Assembly: GCA_022565935.1 (NCBI GenBank)
Contig: JADFJY010000002.1
Span: 1-32,535, forward strand
DNA from: Nitrososphaerota archaeon
GTDB taxonomy: Archaea > Thermoproteota > Nitrososphaeria > Nitrososphaerales > Nitrosopumilaceae
Direction: 5' to 3'
DNA length: 32,535 nt
This document shows, piece after piece, positions 1-8,339 of this stretch. The number at the start of each line of letters is the position of its first letter. Positions within the stretch are counted from its first letter, which is position 1. A program made the position numbers and the translations under genes. The notes beneath the pieces are model-generated. The model did not search any database, was not told the origin of the DNA, and was given only the letters and a program-made list of their open reading frames with translations.

Positions 1-46
1 GGGCGACTGATAATTGACTTCCTCGTGCACCAACTATGTACTTCAA
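1..46 (-). CDS. hemC: Hydroxymethylbilane synthase, N-terminal 15 codons only (cut by window edge)
   Basis: Reading the minus strand from a TTG at 46-44 gives MKYIVGARGSQLSVA, which matches the beginning of porphobilinogen deaminase (usual form: a beta strand followed by GTRGS-L-A). The rest lies beyond base 1. The TTG start overlaps the TGA stop of hemL, so the two are translationally coupled. HemC makes hydroxymethylbilane from four porphobilinogens in the tetrapyrrole pathway. The identification rests on a short stretch but is strengthened by hemL being directly upstream. Confidence 0.8.
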   Translation of the reverse strand, partial: MKYIVGARGSQLSVA

Positions 47-1320
47 TTTTTCACCGATTTTAGTGCTGCATGATATGCGTCAAGTGTTTTGTTTAGATCG
101 CTTTCTGTGTGAGCATCAGATAGGAAAACAACTTCAAATTGAGAAGGGGCAATGAATATTCCTTTTTTCAGTAATGTTTTGAACATTTTTTGGAATTTCT
201 TGGCATTAGCATTTTTTGATGTCTTGTAATCAACTACAGGCTTGTTTGTAAAGAAAATCTGAAACATTGATGATATAAAATTGATTTGGTGAGGAATTCC
301 CATGTCTGTAGCCATGTCATCAAGGGCTGTAGTAAATAACAGATTGTATAGTTCAAGTTTGGGATAAAGTCTTTTTTTGATTTTGTTAATTGTCTTAATT
401 GAACTAATTGCAGCACTAACAGAAACAGGATTCCCAGCAAAAGTACTTGCTTGATAGACTTTACCTCCAGGAGATAACAAATCCATAATCTCTTTTCTTC
501 CACCAACTGCAGATATTGTAAATCCGTTGCTTAACGCTTTGGCTAGTGTAGTAATGTCAGGCTTGATTCTAAAATGTTCTTGTGCACCACCAGGAGCTAC
601 TCTAAATCCAGTAACTACTTCATCAAAAATTAATGGAATATTATTTTCTTTGGTAATTTTTCTCAAATCATAAAGAAAATTCTTTTCAGGTAAGATTAAA
701 CCCATGTTAGCCAAGATTGGTTCAACAATAACTCCTGCAATGTCTTTGTTTTGTCTGATTGTTTTTTGTAAATCTTCAATGTTGTTGTATTGAACAACTA
801 GAGTATTTTTTGAAACATCATCAATCACACCATCAGAAACTGAAATTCCATTATGTGCAGAACCAGAACCTGCTTTTACTAAAACAGAGTCATGTGCACC
901 ATGATAACATCCCTCAAATTTTATTATTTTTTTCTTTTTTGTAAATCCACGAGCTAGTCTTATTGCAGTCATTGTAGCTTCACCTCCAGTATTTACTAAT
1001 CGTACTTTGTCAATTGATGGAAAATTTCCAATAATTAGTTTTGATAATTCTATTTCAGCTTCTGTGGGAGTACAGTAAAGAGTACCTTTTGTAAGTTGTT
1101 TTGATACTGCTTGTATGATCTCTTTTCTTCTATGTCCTAAAAGTAATGCTCCATAGCCATTGCAAAAATCAATGTAACGGTTATTGTCTTCATCCCAAAT
1201 GTATGCACCATTAGATTTTTTTGTAAAGAATGGATATGGTTCAAAATATCTTACAGGGCTATTAACACCTGAAGGAATCACTTTTTTGGCATTATTGAAT
1301 AATTTCTCAGATTTTGACAA
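43..1320 (-). CDS. hemL: Glutamate-1-semialdehyde 2,1-aminomutase
   Basis: PLP enzyme (class III aminotransferase fold) that converts glutamate-1-semialdehyde to 5-aminolevulinate, the C5 route to haem and cobalamin. Visible family features are KVIPSGVNSPVR near the N-terminus, the GGEAT phosphate-binding loop, FEGCYHGAHDS, FDEVVTGFR with the PLP-binding Asp, the TLAKALSNGF segment with the likely Schiff-base Lys (about residue 261), and the C-terminal PSQFEVVFLSDAHTE typical of this enzyme. The frame is open to an ATG at 1419, but that start would overlap the aquaporin gene by 74 bases. The TTG at 1320 (LSKSEKLF) gives 425 residues, the normal family length, and aligns with the usual N-terminus. 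It lies 25 bases after the aquaporin stop and overlaps hemC downstream. Confidence 0.92.
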   Translation of the reverse strand: MSKSEKLFNNAKKVIPSGVNSPVRYFEPYPFFTKKSNGAYIWDEDNNRYIDFCNGYGALLLGHRRKEIIQAVSKQLTKGTLYCTPTEAEIELSKLIIGNFPSIDKVRLVNTGGEATMTAIRLARGFTKKKKIIKFEGCYHGAHDSVLVKAGSGSAHNGISVSDGVIDDVSKNTLVVQYNNIEDLQKTIRQNKDIAGVIVEPILANMGLILPEKNFLYDLRKITKENNIPLIFDEVVTGFRVAPGGAQEHFRIKPDITTLAKALSNGFTISAVGGRKEIMDLLSPGGKVYQASTFAGNPVSVSAAISSIKTINKIKKRLYPKLELYNLLFTTALDDMATDMGIPHQINFISSMFQIFFTNKPVVDYKTSKNANAKKFQKMFKTLLKKGIFIAPSQFEVVFLSDAHTESDLNKTLDAYHAALKSVKN

Positions 1321-1345
1321 TATTCTGCTGTATTTGTAGTCATTA

Positions 1346-2029
1346 TTATTCGTAATTTGAGGCTCTTTGGGCTTGGAATTTTCCACGAAATAGAAATGCT
1401 GCAATAATTGTTCCAACAAATGGCGCAGTCAAATATATCCATAAACTATCTAGTGTTCCAGATAACAATGCTGGTGCAAGTGCACGAGCAGGATTCATTG
1501 ATGCACCAGAGATAAATGCTAGAAATAAAATATCCAACCCAACTATTCCACCAATTGCAATACCACTAAATCCTCTGAGACCTTTGGTATATACAACATA
1601 AAAGATTACACCCATAAGCATCACAGAAGCTAATACTTCAACTGAAAATATTAAAAATATTGAAAAATCATAGTTTGGAATATTTACACCAAGATCTGCA
1701 TTGTATCCAACAAAACTTTGAACAAATAAGGAACCTAACAGTGCGCCAATTATTTCTGCTATAAAATAATACAGTACTTGAATTTTTGTAATGTGTCCTG
1801 TAATGTAATAACCAATAGTTACTGCAGGATTAAAGTGTGCTAGAGATATTTTACCAAAAGCATACACGCCAATAAGCAATGCAATAAATGGTGCAATAGC
1901 TATAAATGGAATTCCCAGATTACCATCAAATACTTTTACATCATAAACAATTGAACCAGTGGCAAAAACTACAAGAAGAAAAGTTCCAACTAACTCTACA
2001 ATAAAAATTTGTAAATTAGAATAGGTCAT
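1346..2029 (-). CDS. Aquaporin/MIP channel, likely metalloid or small neutral solute channel of an ars operon
   Basis: A 227-residue membrane protein with six predicted helices and both pore motifs, HFNPAV (Asn67) and SMNPAR (Asn179). The selectivity-filter Arg follows the second NPA. Counting back 12 residues from Asn179, where strict water channels have His and GlpF has Gly, there is Ile167. The context SGASMNPARALAP resembles plant NIP-type metalloid channels more than water channels. The gene starts 3 bases after the arsC stop, so the two are almost certainly co-transcribed. In Sinorhizobium meliloti an aquaglyceroporin (AqpS) in an ars operon lets arsenite leave after ArsC has reduced arsenate. 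The same role is inferred here. Permeability to arsenite, glycerol, water or ammonia cannot be settled from sequence. Confidence 0.88.
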   Translation of the reverse strand: MTYSNLQIFIVELVGTFLLVVFATGSIVYDVKVFDGNLGIPFIAIAPFIALLIGVYAFGKISLAHFNPAVTIGYYITGHITKIQVLYYFIAEIIGALLGSLFVQSFVGYNADLGVNIPNYDFSIFLIFSVEVLASVMLMGVIFYVVYTKGLRGFSGIAIGGIVGLDILFLAFISGASMNPARALAPALLSGTLDSLWIYLTAPFVGTIIAAFLFRGKFQAQRASNYE

Positions 2030-2032
2030 TAG

Positions 2033-2443
2033 TTATGCCTCAAGTGAATCAATCAAATTAATTACTTCAGTTTCAATTGTATCACAGATTTTTCGTACAT
2101 CATCTATTGATTTATCTTTTGGATCAGAAATGTTCCAAGCAAGTACATCTTTTACAAATAATGACGGACATGATTCTTTATCCATACATCCCATGTTGAT
2201 AGTTTTAAAAGAATTTTCAACTAGGTTGTTTGATAATAATTTTGGTTGTTGATCATCAAGATCAAGTCCAATCTCTTTCATCACTTTAACAACCAATGGA
2301 TTTACTTGAGATGAAGGATTTGTTCCAGCACTAAATACATTGAATTTCTTTTGGGTATATTTTTTAAAAAATGCCTCCGCAATTTGGCTTCGTCCAGCAT
2401 TTTCTACGCACACAAATAGAATATTTGGAATATCTGACACCAT
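2033..2443 (-). CDS. arsC: Arsenate reductase, low-molecular-weight phosphatase type, thioredoxin-coupled
   Basis: 136 residues with the P-loop CVENAGRS (Cys12, Arg18), a Cys pair at 86 and 92 (GCMDKESC) and the ISDPKD loop with the general-acid Asp107. The three-cysteine layout (P-loop Cys plus two downstream Cys) is that of thioredoxin-dependent ArsC such as the Staphylococcus aureus enzyme, and distinguishes it from plain protein tyrosine phosphatases. It reduces As(V) to As(III) in the cytoplasm. It is first in a two-gene unit with the aquaporin and divergent from arsR, with 38 bases between the two starts. Confidence 0.92.
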   Translation of the reverse strand: MVSDIPNILFVCVENAGRSQIAEAFFKKYTQKKFNVFSAGTNPSSQVNPLVVKVMKEIGLDLDDQQPKLLSNNLVENSFKTINMGCMDKESCPSLFVKDVLAWNISDPKDKSIDDVRKICDTIETEVINLIDSLEA

Positions 2444-2481
2444 AATAATATAAATATTAGTTTATATAAATTTAGATTGAT
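2444..2481. promoter_or_regulatory. Divergent arsC / arsR promoter with direct repeats
   Basis: The 38 bases between the two start codons are almost pure A/T. TATAAAT followed by ATTAG begins at 2449, and TATAAAT followed by TTAG begins at 2465, a near-direct repeat with 16-base spacing. The first TATA lies about 27-33 bases upstream of the arsR ATG. The symmetric TTTATATAAA (2461-2470) lies 18-27 bases upstream of the arsC ATG on the other strand. Both genes would therefore be nearly leaderless, and one ArsR dimer bound here could block both. Confidence 0.6.
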
Positions 2482-2781
2482 ATGAATGGAATTAGTCTTT
2501 TAAAATGTATTTGTGATGAAACAAGATTTGAGATTTTAGAATTACTACAGAAAAACAAGGAACTCTGTGTAAATGATTTTGTAAAGAAATTAAAAAAAGA
2601 CCAACCCTTAGTATCGCACCATCTAAAGACATTGAAAAAATGTGGTATTGTTAAATCAAGGGATGAAGGAAAAAAGGCAATATATACAATTTCAAACAAT
2701 CAATTATCAGAACTGATATCAAATGTCACAAAGACGAGTAAAAAAATTCCAGTTCTATGCTCTGATGATGCTTGCTGTTAA
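2482..2781 (+). CDS. arsR: ArsR/SmtB-family metalloid-responsive repressor
   Basis: A 99-residue winged-helix protein. The recognition-helix region QPLVSHHLKTLKKCG and the wing (KSRDEGKKAIYTI) are typical of ArsR. Cysteines are at 9, 11, 29 and 54, and a C-terminal cluster has Cys93, Cys98 and Cys99. The classical ELCVCDL site is only half kept (ELCVND, Cys29). As(III) may therefore be sensed by another set such as Cys9/Cys11 or the C-terminal cluster. Divergence from arsC-aquaporin makes it the likely regulator of that unit. Its stop overlaps the convergent sbtB stop by 4 bases. Confidence 0.87.
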   Translation: MNGISLLKCICDETRFEILELLQKNKELCVNDFVKKLKKDQPLVSHHLKTLKKCGIVKSRDEGKKAIYTISNNQLSELISNVTKTSKKIPVLCSDDACC

Positions 2782-3080
2782 AATTTTTCAGTTCTAACAA
2801 CGCTAACATCACTAACATAAAGTACTAAAGCAAAATTGGCAAACATTGTTCTTGATATTTCCTCTACAACATCAGATAACTTATCTTCCCTCATAATTAC
2901 TTCAACTTTGACATTTTTTTCGTTTTTAAAACCTTGACCACGTAAACCACGTGCCCCATTCCCTTCTACTTCATAAGTTGTGTATCCTGTAATTTCATGT
3001 TTTTTTAAAATTTCAATAATATTTTTTTGTGCAAGAATTTCGCAAGTAACTGTGAGCAATTTTACGTTATAGAGTTTCAT
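2778..3080 (-). CDS. sbtB: PII-like signalling protein of the SbtB type
   Basis: About 100 residues with a PII ferredoxin-like fold: KLLTVTCEILAQKNIIEIL (first beta-alpha), a T-loop region rich in Gly and Arg (GNGARGLRGQG), and a last strand ALVLYVSDVSVV. Cyanobacterial SbtB binds adenine nucleotides including cAMP and binds the bicarbonate transporter SbtA, whose homologue is directly upstream here. The C-terminal CGPEGC redox loop of many SbtB proteins is absent. The chosen ATG at 3080 leaves six residues before KLLTVT, as in cyanobacterial SbtB. An ATG at 3125 in an ATGA overlap with the sbtA stop would add 15 residues and cannot be excluded. Confidence 0.8.
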   Translation of the reverse strand: MKLYNVKLLTVTCEILAQKNIIEILKKHEITGYTTYEVEGNGARGLRGQGFKNEKNVKVEVIMREDKLSDVVEEISRTMFANFALVLYVSDVSVVRTEKF

Positions 3081-3121
3081 ATACAACCCTGTGCTATATA
3101 ATGGAATAAATCTATCGATCC

Positions 3122-4162
3122 TCATACATCATGTAAAATAGATGAAAAGGTGAACATGATAGGTAGCAAAACGATAATGTTGAAAGGAAATGTAATTCCT
3201 AATGCAGATGTAATGTAAAGACTAGGTTTTGCCTGTGGAATTGCATGACGTAAAACTGCAGGTGCTGCAATAAATGACGCACTAGCCAAAAGTAATCCAA
3301 ATAGTACTGCACCACCCATACTTAATCCCATTACAGTTGCAACTAAAACACCGATAATTCCATTAAATGTAGGCATAATTATGGCAAAGGCAATAAGAAA
3401 AACACCAACTTTTTTGAGATCATCTAGTCTTTGACCAGCAATAATTCCCATCTCAATCATAAAAATAACAATGGCTCCTGTAAACATATCATCAAATACG
3501 ATTTTAATTGAACTAAAACCATCTTCACCAATAATGTAACCTATTACAATGCATCCAAGCAGGATAACTATTGCCTTACCGGTAATTGATTCATGTAATA
3601 CCTGAGAAAGTTTTCTCTTGGTTGTTTGTATTCCCATCTCAATATCAGATACATCATCATTTGTGAATGACTGTTTTTTTACACGAATTTGTTTTGCAAC
3701 TGCCATGTTTGTCAAAAATATTGCCATAATAAATGAAACAGGTTCCAATACTGCCAAAATAGCTGCAAGATATCCCTCCGATGTTACACCTTGATTCTTG
3801 AGAAACGACAAACCAACAGAGAATGTTACTGCACCCACTGCACCATAAGTTGATGCTAACGCATACGAATCAAATAGATTGAATTTTCCTAATCTTCTCA
3901 AAATTTGGTAATGATTCAATGTGAATAAAAGTGAAATAGCAATTGCGACAACCATAGGGATTAACATATTCTCAAATCCAGTGTTTCTCATCTCTATTCC
4001 GCCATGAAGCCCAATTGCTGCAAGAAGATAGATTGGTAAAAATTCAGAAATTGCTTCAGGGATTTTTAAATCAGATTTTATTCTAGCAGCAATAATTCCA
4101 AACAAAAAGAAAAGAATTATTGGAGTAAGAAGATTAGATTGTATTAATTGCAAAATTTCCAT
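3122..4162 (-). CDS. sbtA: SbtA-type sodium-dependent bicarbonate transporter
   Basis: A 346-residue membrane protein with about ten helices in two halves, split by a charged loop (about residues 160-190). The second half carries ASASFIAAPAVLRHAIP and PSLYITSALGITFPFN, which I recognise as conserved in SbtA (DUF897), the high-affinity Na+/HCO3- symporter of cyanobacteria. In an autotroph that fixes bicarbonate through the 3-hydroxypropionate/4-hydroxybutyrate cycle, bicarbonate uptake is a sensible role. It lies 53 bases after pit and overlaps sbtB if that gene starts at 3125. The transported ion is inferred from the family. Confidence 0.83.
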   Translation of the reverse strand: MEILQLIQSNLLTPIILFFLFGIIAARIKSDLKIPEAISEFLPIYLLAAIGLHGGIEMRNTGFENMLIPMVVAIAISLLFTLNHYQILRRLGKFNLFDSYALASTYGAVGAVTFSVGLSFLKNQGVTSEGYLAAILAVLEPVSFIMAIFLTNMAVAKQIRVKKQSFTNDDVSDIEMGIQTTKRKLSQVLHESITGKAIVILLGCIVIGYIIGEDGFSSIKIVFDDMFTGAIVIFMIEMGIIAGQRLDDLKKVGVFLIAFAIIMPTFNGIIGVLVATVMGLSMGGAVLFGLLLASASFIAAPAVLRHAIPQAKPSLYITSALGITFPFNIIVLLPIMFTFSSILHDV

Positions 4163-4215
4163 TTGAATATTTCAAAAAATTTTTGCTGAAATAAAAACCA
4201 AGGTATTACAATAAA

Positions 4216-5202
4216 TTAAACAAATAGATTAATCACATAGGTAAATACAATTCCCAGTACAGCACTACCAGGGATAGTGATAATCCACGCAAAAACAATT
4301 TGTCTACCTACATTCCAACGTACAGCACGTTTTCTTCGAGCAGAGCCAGCGCCCATAATAGTACCAGTAATAGCATGAGTTGTACTTGCAGGAATACCAA
4401 GTGTGGCAAAAATTGCTAACATTACCCCACCAGCTGTTTCTGCTGCAAATCCTTGATATGGTTTGAGTTTGACAATTTTTACACCAAGTGTTTTGATGAC
4501 TTTATATCCACCAAAGAAGGTACCCAATCCCATTGCGGTTGCGGCTGCAAAGATTACCCATAGTGGCATATCAAGTTCAGGGATCATTCCAGCTGAAAAT
4601 AAAATTAGAACGATAATTCCCATAGTTTTTTGTCCATCATTTGCTCCATGAGTTAAAGCAAACCAAGCTGAAGAAATTATTTGTAATCTACCAAAAGTTT
4701 TGTTTACAACTGCAGGTCTACGATTAGCAAATATTGTAATTATTAATCCAGTAAGCAATAAACCAAAAATCAGTCCGCCTACGGGAGCAATGACTATTCC
4801 TGCAAAAATTTTAGAGAGACCGCCAAAAACTAATGTTTCAAAACCTATTCCTGCAATACCTGCCCCCATTATCCCACCAATTAAAGAATGGCTATTAGAA
4901 ATTGGTAATCCAAAATATGTACATAATGTACTCCAACTGATTGCACCAGCCAAACCACCAATTATCATGTAAACAGTTATCTCATCTGGATTTACAATTC
5001 CTTTTGCGATAGTTGTAGCAACTGCAACACCAAAAATAAAAGGGCCAATAAAATTCATCGATGCAGATAAAGCTACTGCATGAATTGGTTTTAAAACACG
5101 GGTTCCAATAACTGTAGCAATAGAATTAGCTGAATCATTGAATCCATTTACAAAATCAAAGATTAATGCAATAATTATTGCAACTATTGCTATTTCAATC
5201 AT
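4216..5202 (-). CDS. pit: PiT-family inorganic phosphate transporter
   Basis: A 328-residue integral membrane protein with the two inverted PiT signatures: FDFVNGFNDSANSIATVIGT near the N-terminus and FALTHGANDGQKTMGI in the second half. A further family block, GIPASTTHAITGTIMGAG, is near the C-terminus. The family moves phosphate (often as a metal-phosphate complex or with H+/Na+), and arsenate is a common accidental substrate. It starts 9 bases after the DUF47 gene, the classic arrangement for PiT and its accessory protein. Confidence 0.93.
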   Translation of the reverse strand: MIEIAIVAIIIALIFDFVNGFNDSANSIATVIGTRVLKPIHAVALSASMNFIGPFIFGVAVATTIAKGIVNPDEITVYMIIGGLAGAISWSTLCTYFGLPISNSHSLIGGIMGAGIAGIGFETLVFGGLSKIFAGIVIAPVGGLIFGLLLTGLIITIFANRRPAVVNKTFGRLQIISSAWFALTHGANDGQKTMGIIVLILFSAGMIPELDMPLWVIFAAATAMGLGTFFGGYKVIKTLGVKIVKLKPYQGFAAETAGGVMLAIFATLGIPASTTHAITGTIMGAGSARRKRAVRWNVGRQIVFAWIITIPGSAVLGIVFTYVINLFV

Positions 5203-5211
5203 AGAACTATC

Positions 5212-5841
5212 CTAAGTATATTTTAAAACGATATCTTCAATGACATCTGCAACATCCACACACCTGTCTGATGCAGTCTCCATAGTTTCATAGATATCTT
5301 TTAGTTTAATGATTTTGATTGCATCATCGCCCTCAAATAGTTCTTTGATTGCTTCTCTATACAGATCATCAACTACATGTTCAATCTTACCAGTATTTCT
5401 ACAATGTTCAATCATATCTTTAGGATTTTTGATGTGCTTTAGTTTTGAAATCATATACTCTACTTCAATTGTAGCTTTGACTAGTTCCTTAGCCATTTCT
5501 TCACAGTATGGAGGAGGAGTAGTGATCTTATAGCTATATACCCTTGCAGCAATACCATCCATGAAATCAATCACATCGTCAATTTTTGATGCAATTCTTT
5601 GCATGTCCTCACGATCTAAAGGAGTGATGAATGTCTTGTTTAGTTCTGTAAAAATATCATGTGTTAGGACATCTGCCTCAGTTTCAAGTTTATGGATTTT
5701 TGCTGTGTGTTCAGAATTGCCTAGATCTGAAAATAAAACAACTACAGCTTCAGATGTTTCAACTGCTTTTTTTGCTAAATTATCAAGAATTGTTAAGAGT
5801 TCTTTCTCATTGGATTTAATCCATGATAACCACATACCCAT
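5212..5841 (-). CDS. DUF47 / PhoU-like Pit accessory protein
   Basis: A 209-residue all-helical cytoplasmic protein. It shows the DUF47 pattern: HKLETEADVLTHDIFTELN, then FITPLDREDMQRIASKIDDV and a C-terminal ETASDRCVDVADVIEDIVLK. This matches PhoU-related proteins encoded next to PiT transporters, with acidic E/D metal-binding motifs in each half. Such proteins are thought to adjust Pit activity. It is the first gene of the run with pit. A second ATG two codons in (5835) is an equally good start. Confidence 0.9.
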   Translation of the reverse strand: MGMWLSWIKSNEKELLTILDNLAKKAVETSEAVVVLFSDLGNSEHTAKIHKLETEADVLTHDIFTELNKTFITPLDREDMQRIASKIDDVIDFMDGIAARVYSYKITTPPPYCEEMAKELVKATIEVEYMISKLKHIKNPKDMIEHCRNTGKIEHVVDDLYREAIKELFEGDDAIKIIKLKDIYETMETASDRCVDVADVIEDIVLKYT

Positions 5842-5910
5842 AAATATTCAAATGTAAATTTAGAATTAAAATGTTTGAACATAAAGTCTATTGTACTATA
5901 TAGAAATTAT

Positions 5911-7485
5911 CTACTCCTCGCAATTTAACAACAGATCACTTTGAGAATCAGGATAACATCGATCAGTATCTGCACCACCGTCAATAACATCAGAGCCAGA
6001 ATTGGAATAAATCACATCAATTCCAGATCCGCCTTTAAGAATATCATGACCAGAATTTCCTCTAATAGTATCATCTCCGTCATCCCCAGAAATAATATCA
6101 TCACCAGGTCCACCAAATATGCAGTCGTTTCCATTCCCACCAAAAATAATATCATTTCCTGCCAATCCAAAAATTAGATCATCACCGTCTGTACCTAAAA
6201 TTACATCATCTCCTTGAGTTCCTTCAATGAGATTATAATCAGAATAGGTATTTCCACAAGTCTTCACAGTAATAGTTTGTGATGTACTAGAAGAATATCC
6301 AACATTATCAAAAGCTACCCAAATAATTGTGGATACCCCAATAGAAAATGCATCTGGAGCATTGTGAATTATTGCTTTGATTCCACTTTCATCAGTAGCA
6401 GTAGCCTCACCAAATGATACAGTAGTTAGAAAATCTGTAGCCTCAACTTGTAATGAAATTGGAGCGATAATTACAGGCTTTGTTTTGTCAATTGGTGATT
6501 CTTCAATGATTTCATTAGAGATTTCAATGGAATCTACAATTTCAGGCTTTACATAAAATTCAGTTTCAAAGGATTGTATTTTATGATTTGCAGAATCTAC
6601 AATTAATAATTCACCATTAATTCCAATTGCGATATCAGAGAGAAAATCAAATGATTTTGTATATGGTCCTAACTTATCAAATACATTTAGACTCAAATTA
6701 GAATCCTGAGACAAATGTAAAATTTTACCATTAGCAGAGTTTACAATAAACATCTCTCCTGTAGAATCAACAGCTATTGCTTCAGGAGAAAAAGTATAGT
6801 TTGGTGAATGAAATAGAAATGATTGAATAAATTTTCCAGTAGCATCAAATTTTTCAATCTTTTTGTTTCCCTTATCAGTGACATAGACATTTCCATCAGC
6901 ATCAATATCAATTCCAACAACAGTTAGGAATTGCCCTTCACCAAGTCCACTTGAACCAAATGATGAGATAAATTCTCCGTCAGTAGAAAATATTTGAATT
7001 CTTTGATTACCAGTGTCAGCTACATACAGAGTTCCATTGTTTACTGCTATTCCATTTGGAAAGTAGAGTTGGCCATCATTTTTTCCTTTTTCACCCCATT
7101 CTGCTATAAATTCTCCATCTAGGGAAAACTTTTGAATTCTATTCAAATCACGGTCTGCAACAAAAACAGAATCTCCAGAAACTGCAATTCCTGACGGATA
7201 ATGAAATTCTCCAGATTGTTTTCCGCTTTTTCCCCATTCAGTAATGTATTCACCGTTGCTTGAGAATTTTTGAACACGTTTGTTTCCCAAATCACTGACA
7301 TAGATACTACCATCATCACCTACTGCAATAAATTGAGGATATGAGAAATGTCCAGACTGTGCAATTCCAAATGAACCCCATTCAGAGATAAAGTCATAGT
7401 CTCCCAACCCAAAGGAACTCTGTGAAAAAGAATTAGATAATAAAAATACAGAAAACACCATTACTACAAGGAATAATTTCAACAA
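5911..7485 (-). CDS. Secreted NHL beta-propeller / HYR / RTX-repeat protein
   Basis: A 524-residue protein with a TTG start and an N-terminal signal peptide (LFLVVMVFSVFLLSNSFS). Residues about 25-330 form six NHL-type blades, each with a GEFIxEWG or GxFxxSFG strand and an AVxxDGxxYVxDxxNxRIQxF pattern. A HYR-like Ig domain follows (about 335-410, with ATDFLTTVSFGEATATDESG). From about 422 there are nine to ten RTX nonapeptides of the GGxGxDxxx type, which bind Ca2+ and usually fold outside the cell. A C-terminal Cys pair (CYPDSQSD...CEE) closes it. It is likely a surface or secreted Ca2+-binding protein of unknown partner. No protease domain is visible. The genes on both sides look unrelated. 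Confidence 0.85.
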   Translation of the reverse strand: MLKLFLVVMVFSVFLLSNSFSQSSFGLGDYDFISEWGSFGIAQSGHFSYPQFIAVGDDGSIYVSDLGNKRVQKFSSNGEYITEWGKSGKQSGEFHYPSGIAVSGDSVFVADRDLNRIQKFSLDGEFIAEWGEKGKNDGQLYFPNGIAVNNGTLYVADTGNQRIQIFSTDGEFISSFGSSGLGEGQFLTVVGIDIDADGNVYVTDKGNKKIEKFDATGKFIQSFLFHSPNYTFSPEAIAVDSTGEMFIVNSANGKILHLSQDSNLSLNVFDKLGPYTKSFDFLSDIAIGINGELLIVDSANHKIQSFETEFYVKPEIVDSIEISNEIIEESPIDKTKPVIIAPISLQVEATDFLTTVSFGEATATDESGIKAIIHNAPDAFSIGVSTIIWVAFDNVGYSSSTSQTITVKTCGNTYSDYNLIEGTQGDDVILGTDGDDLIFGLAGNDIIFGGNGNDCIFGGPGDDIISGDDGDDTIRGNSGHDILKGGSGIDVIYSNSGSDVIDGGADTDRCYPDSQSDLLLNCEE

Positions 7486-7553
7486 GTCATGATGGCAAAA
7501 TCAGAGAAACATGACCATAGTTTGAAAATCTAACAATGTTTGTCAACTTTATG

Positions 7554-8339
7554 TTAAAATGGCTTGTTTACTTCACGCGTAAACACATAGCTTGCAAGAC
7601 CGATCATTACAAACACAAACGCAAAGAGAACTCCAAGACTAAGCAGTATTGGAATTCCACCTTCAGACACACCTGTCATCAACTCCCTTACCAGTAAAAT
7701 TGTGTAGGTGACAGGATTTAGTTTTGCAAGTGTTGCAAGCCAATCAGGCAATAATTCTAATGGAAATAATGCAGGGCTTATCATAAACAATGGCATTCCA
7801 AGAAAATTAATCACACCCCAAAAGGTTTCTTGAGACTTTGCAGTGGCTGCAACCATTACAGAAATTCCTGAAAACCCTAATGAAAACAAAATTACAATTC
7901 CCATGATTGGTACAATCATTAACGGGTTTGGAAAAGTGACGCCGATTGCCAAAGCAATTCCTATAATCAAACTAGCTTGCAAAGCTGAAATCAAGGAAAT
8001 TGCAGACATTTTTCCTAGAGCAATTGCAGAACGAGAGATTGGAGAAGTCAAGGCCTTATTCATAAAACCGTATCTCCTATCCCATAATGTGTTGACACCA
8101 CCAAAAATACTTGTAAAAATTGCAGTGAGGATAATGACACCAGGTGTCATAAATTCAATATAGTCTCCTTGAAAACCAACGGATTGAATCAATGGTTGAG
8201 TGCCTGAAAAAGTATTTCCAATTACAATAATCCAAATTACAGGTTGGATTAATCGAATTAAAACACCGCTCCTAGATTTTTGATATCGCTTTATCTCCCT
8301 CCAAAAAATTGTATAAGTATCATACGCCAAAGTATTCAT
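7554..8339 (-). CDS. ABC-2 type exporter permease
   Basis: 261 residues with six predicted membrane helices and the ABC-2 signature region LNPVTYTILLVRELM near the C-terminus. The N-terminal amphipathic segment FWREIKRYQKSRSGVLIRL is typical of DrrB/NodJ-type permeases. Its ATG overlaps the TGA of the ATPase gene (ATGA), so the two are made together. The substrate (drug, lipid or polysaccharide) cannot be told. Confidence 0.9.
   Translation of the reverse strand: MNTLAYDTYTIFWREIKRYQKSRSGVLIRLIQPVIWIIVIGNTFSGTQPLIQSVGFQGDYIEFMTPGVIILTAIFTSIFGGVNTLWDRRYGFMNKALTSPISRSAIALGKMSAISLISALQASLIIGIALAIGVTFPNPLMIVPIMGIVILFSLGFSGISVMVAATAKSQETFWGVINFLGMPLFMISPALFPLELLPDWLATLAKLNPVTYTILLVRELMTGVSEGGIPILLSLGVLFAFVFVMIGLASYVFTREVNKPF

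Noticed and set aside
1321..1419. N-terminal extension of hemL to an ATG at 1419
   Set aside because: It would overlap the aquaporin gene by 74 bases and gives residues not seen in the family; the TTG at 1320 yields the normal 425-residue length.
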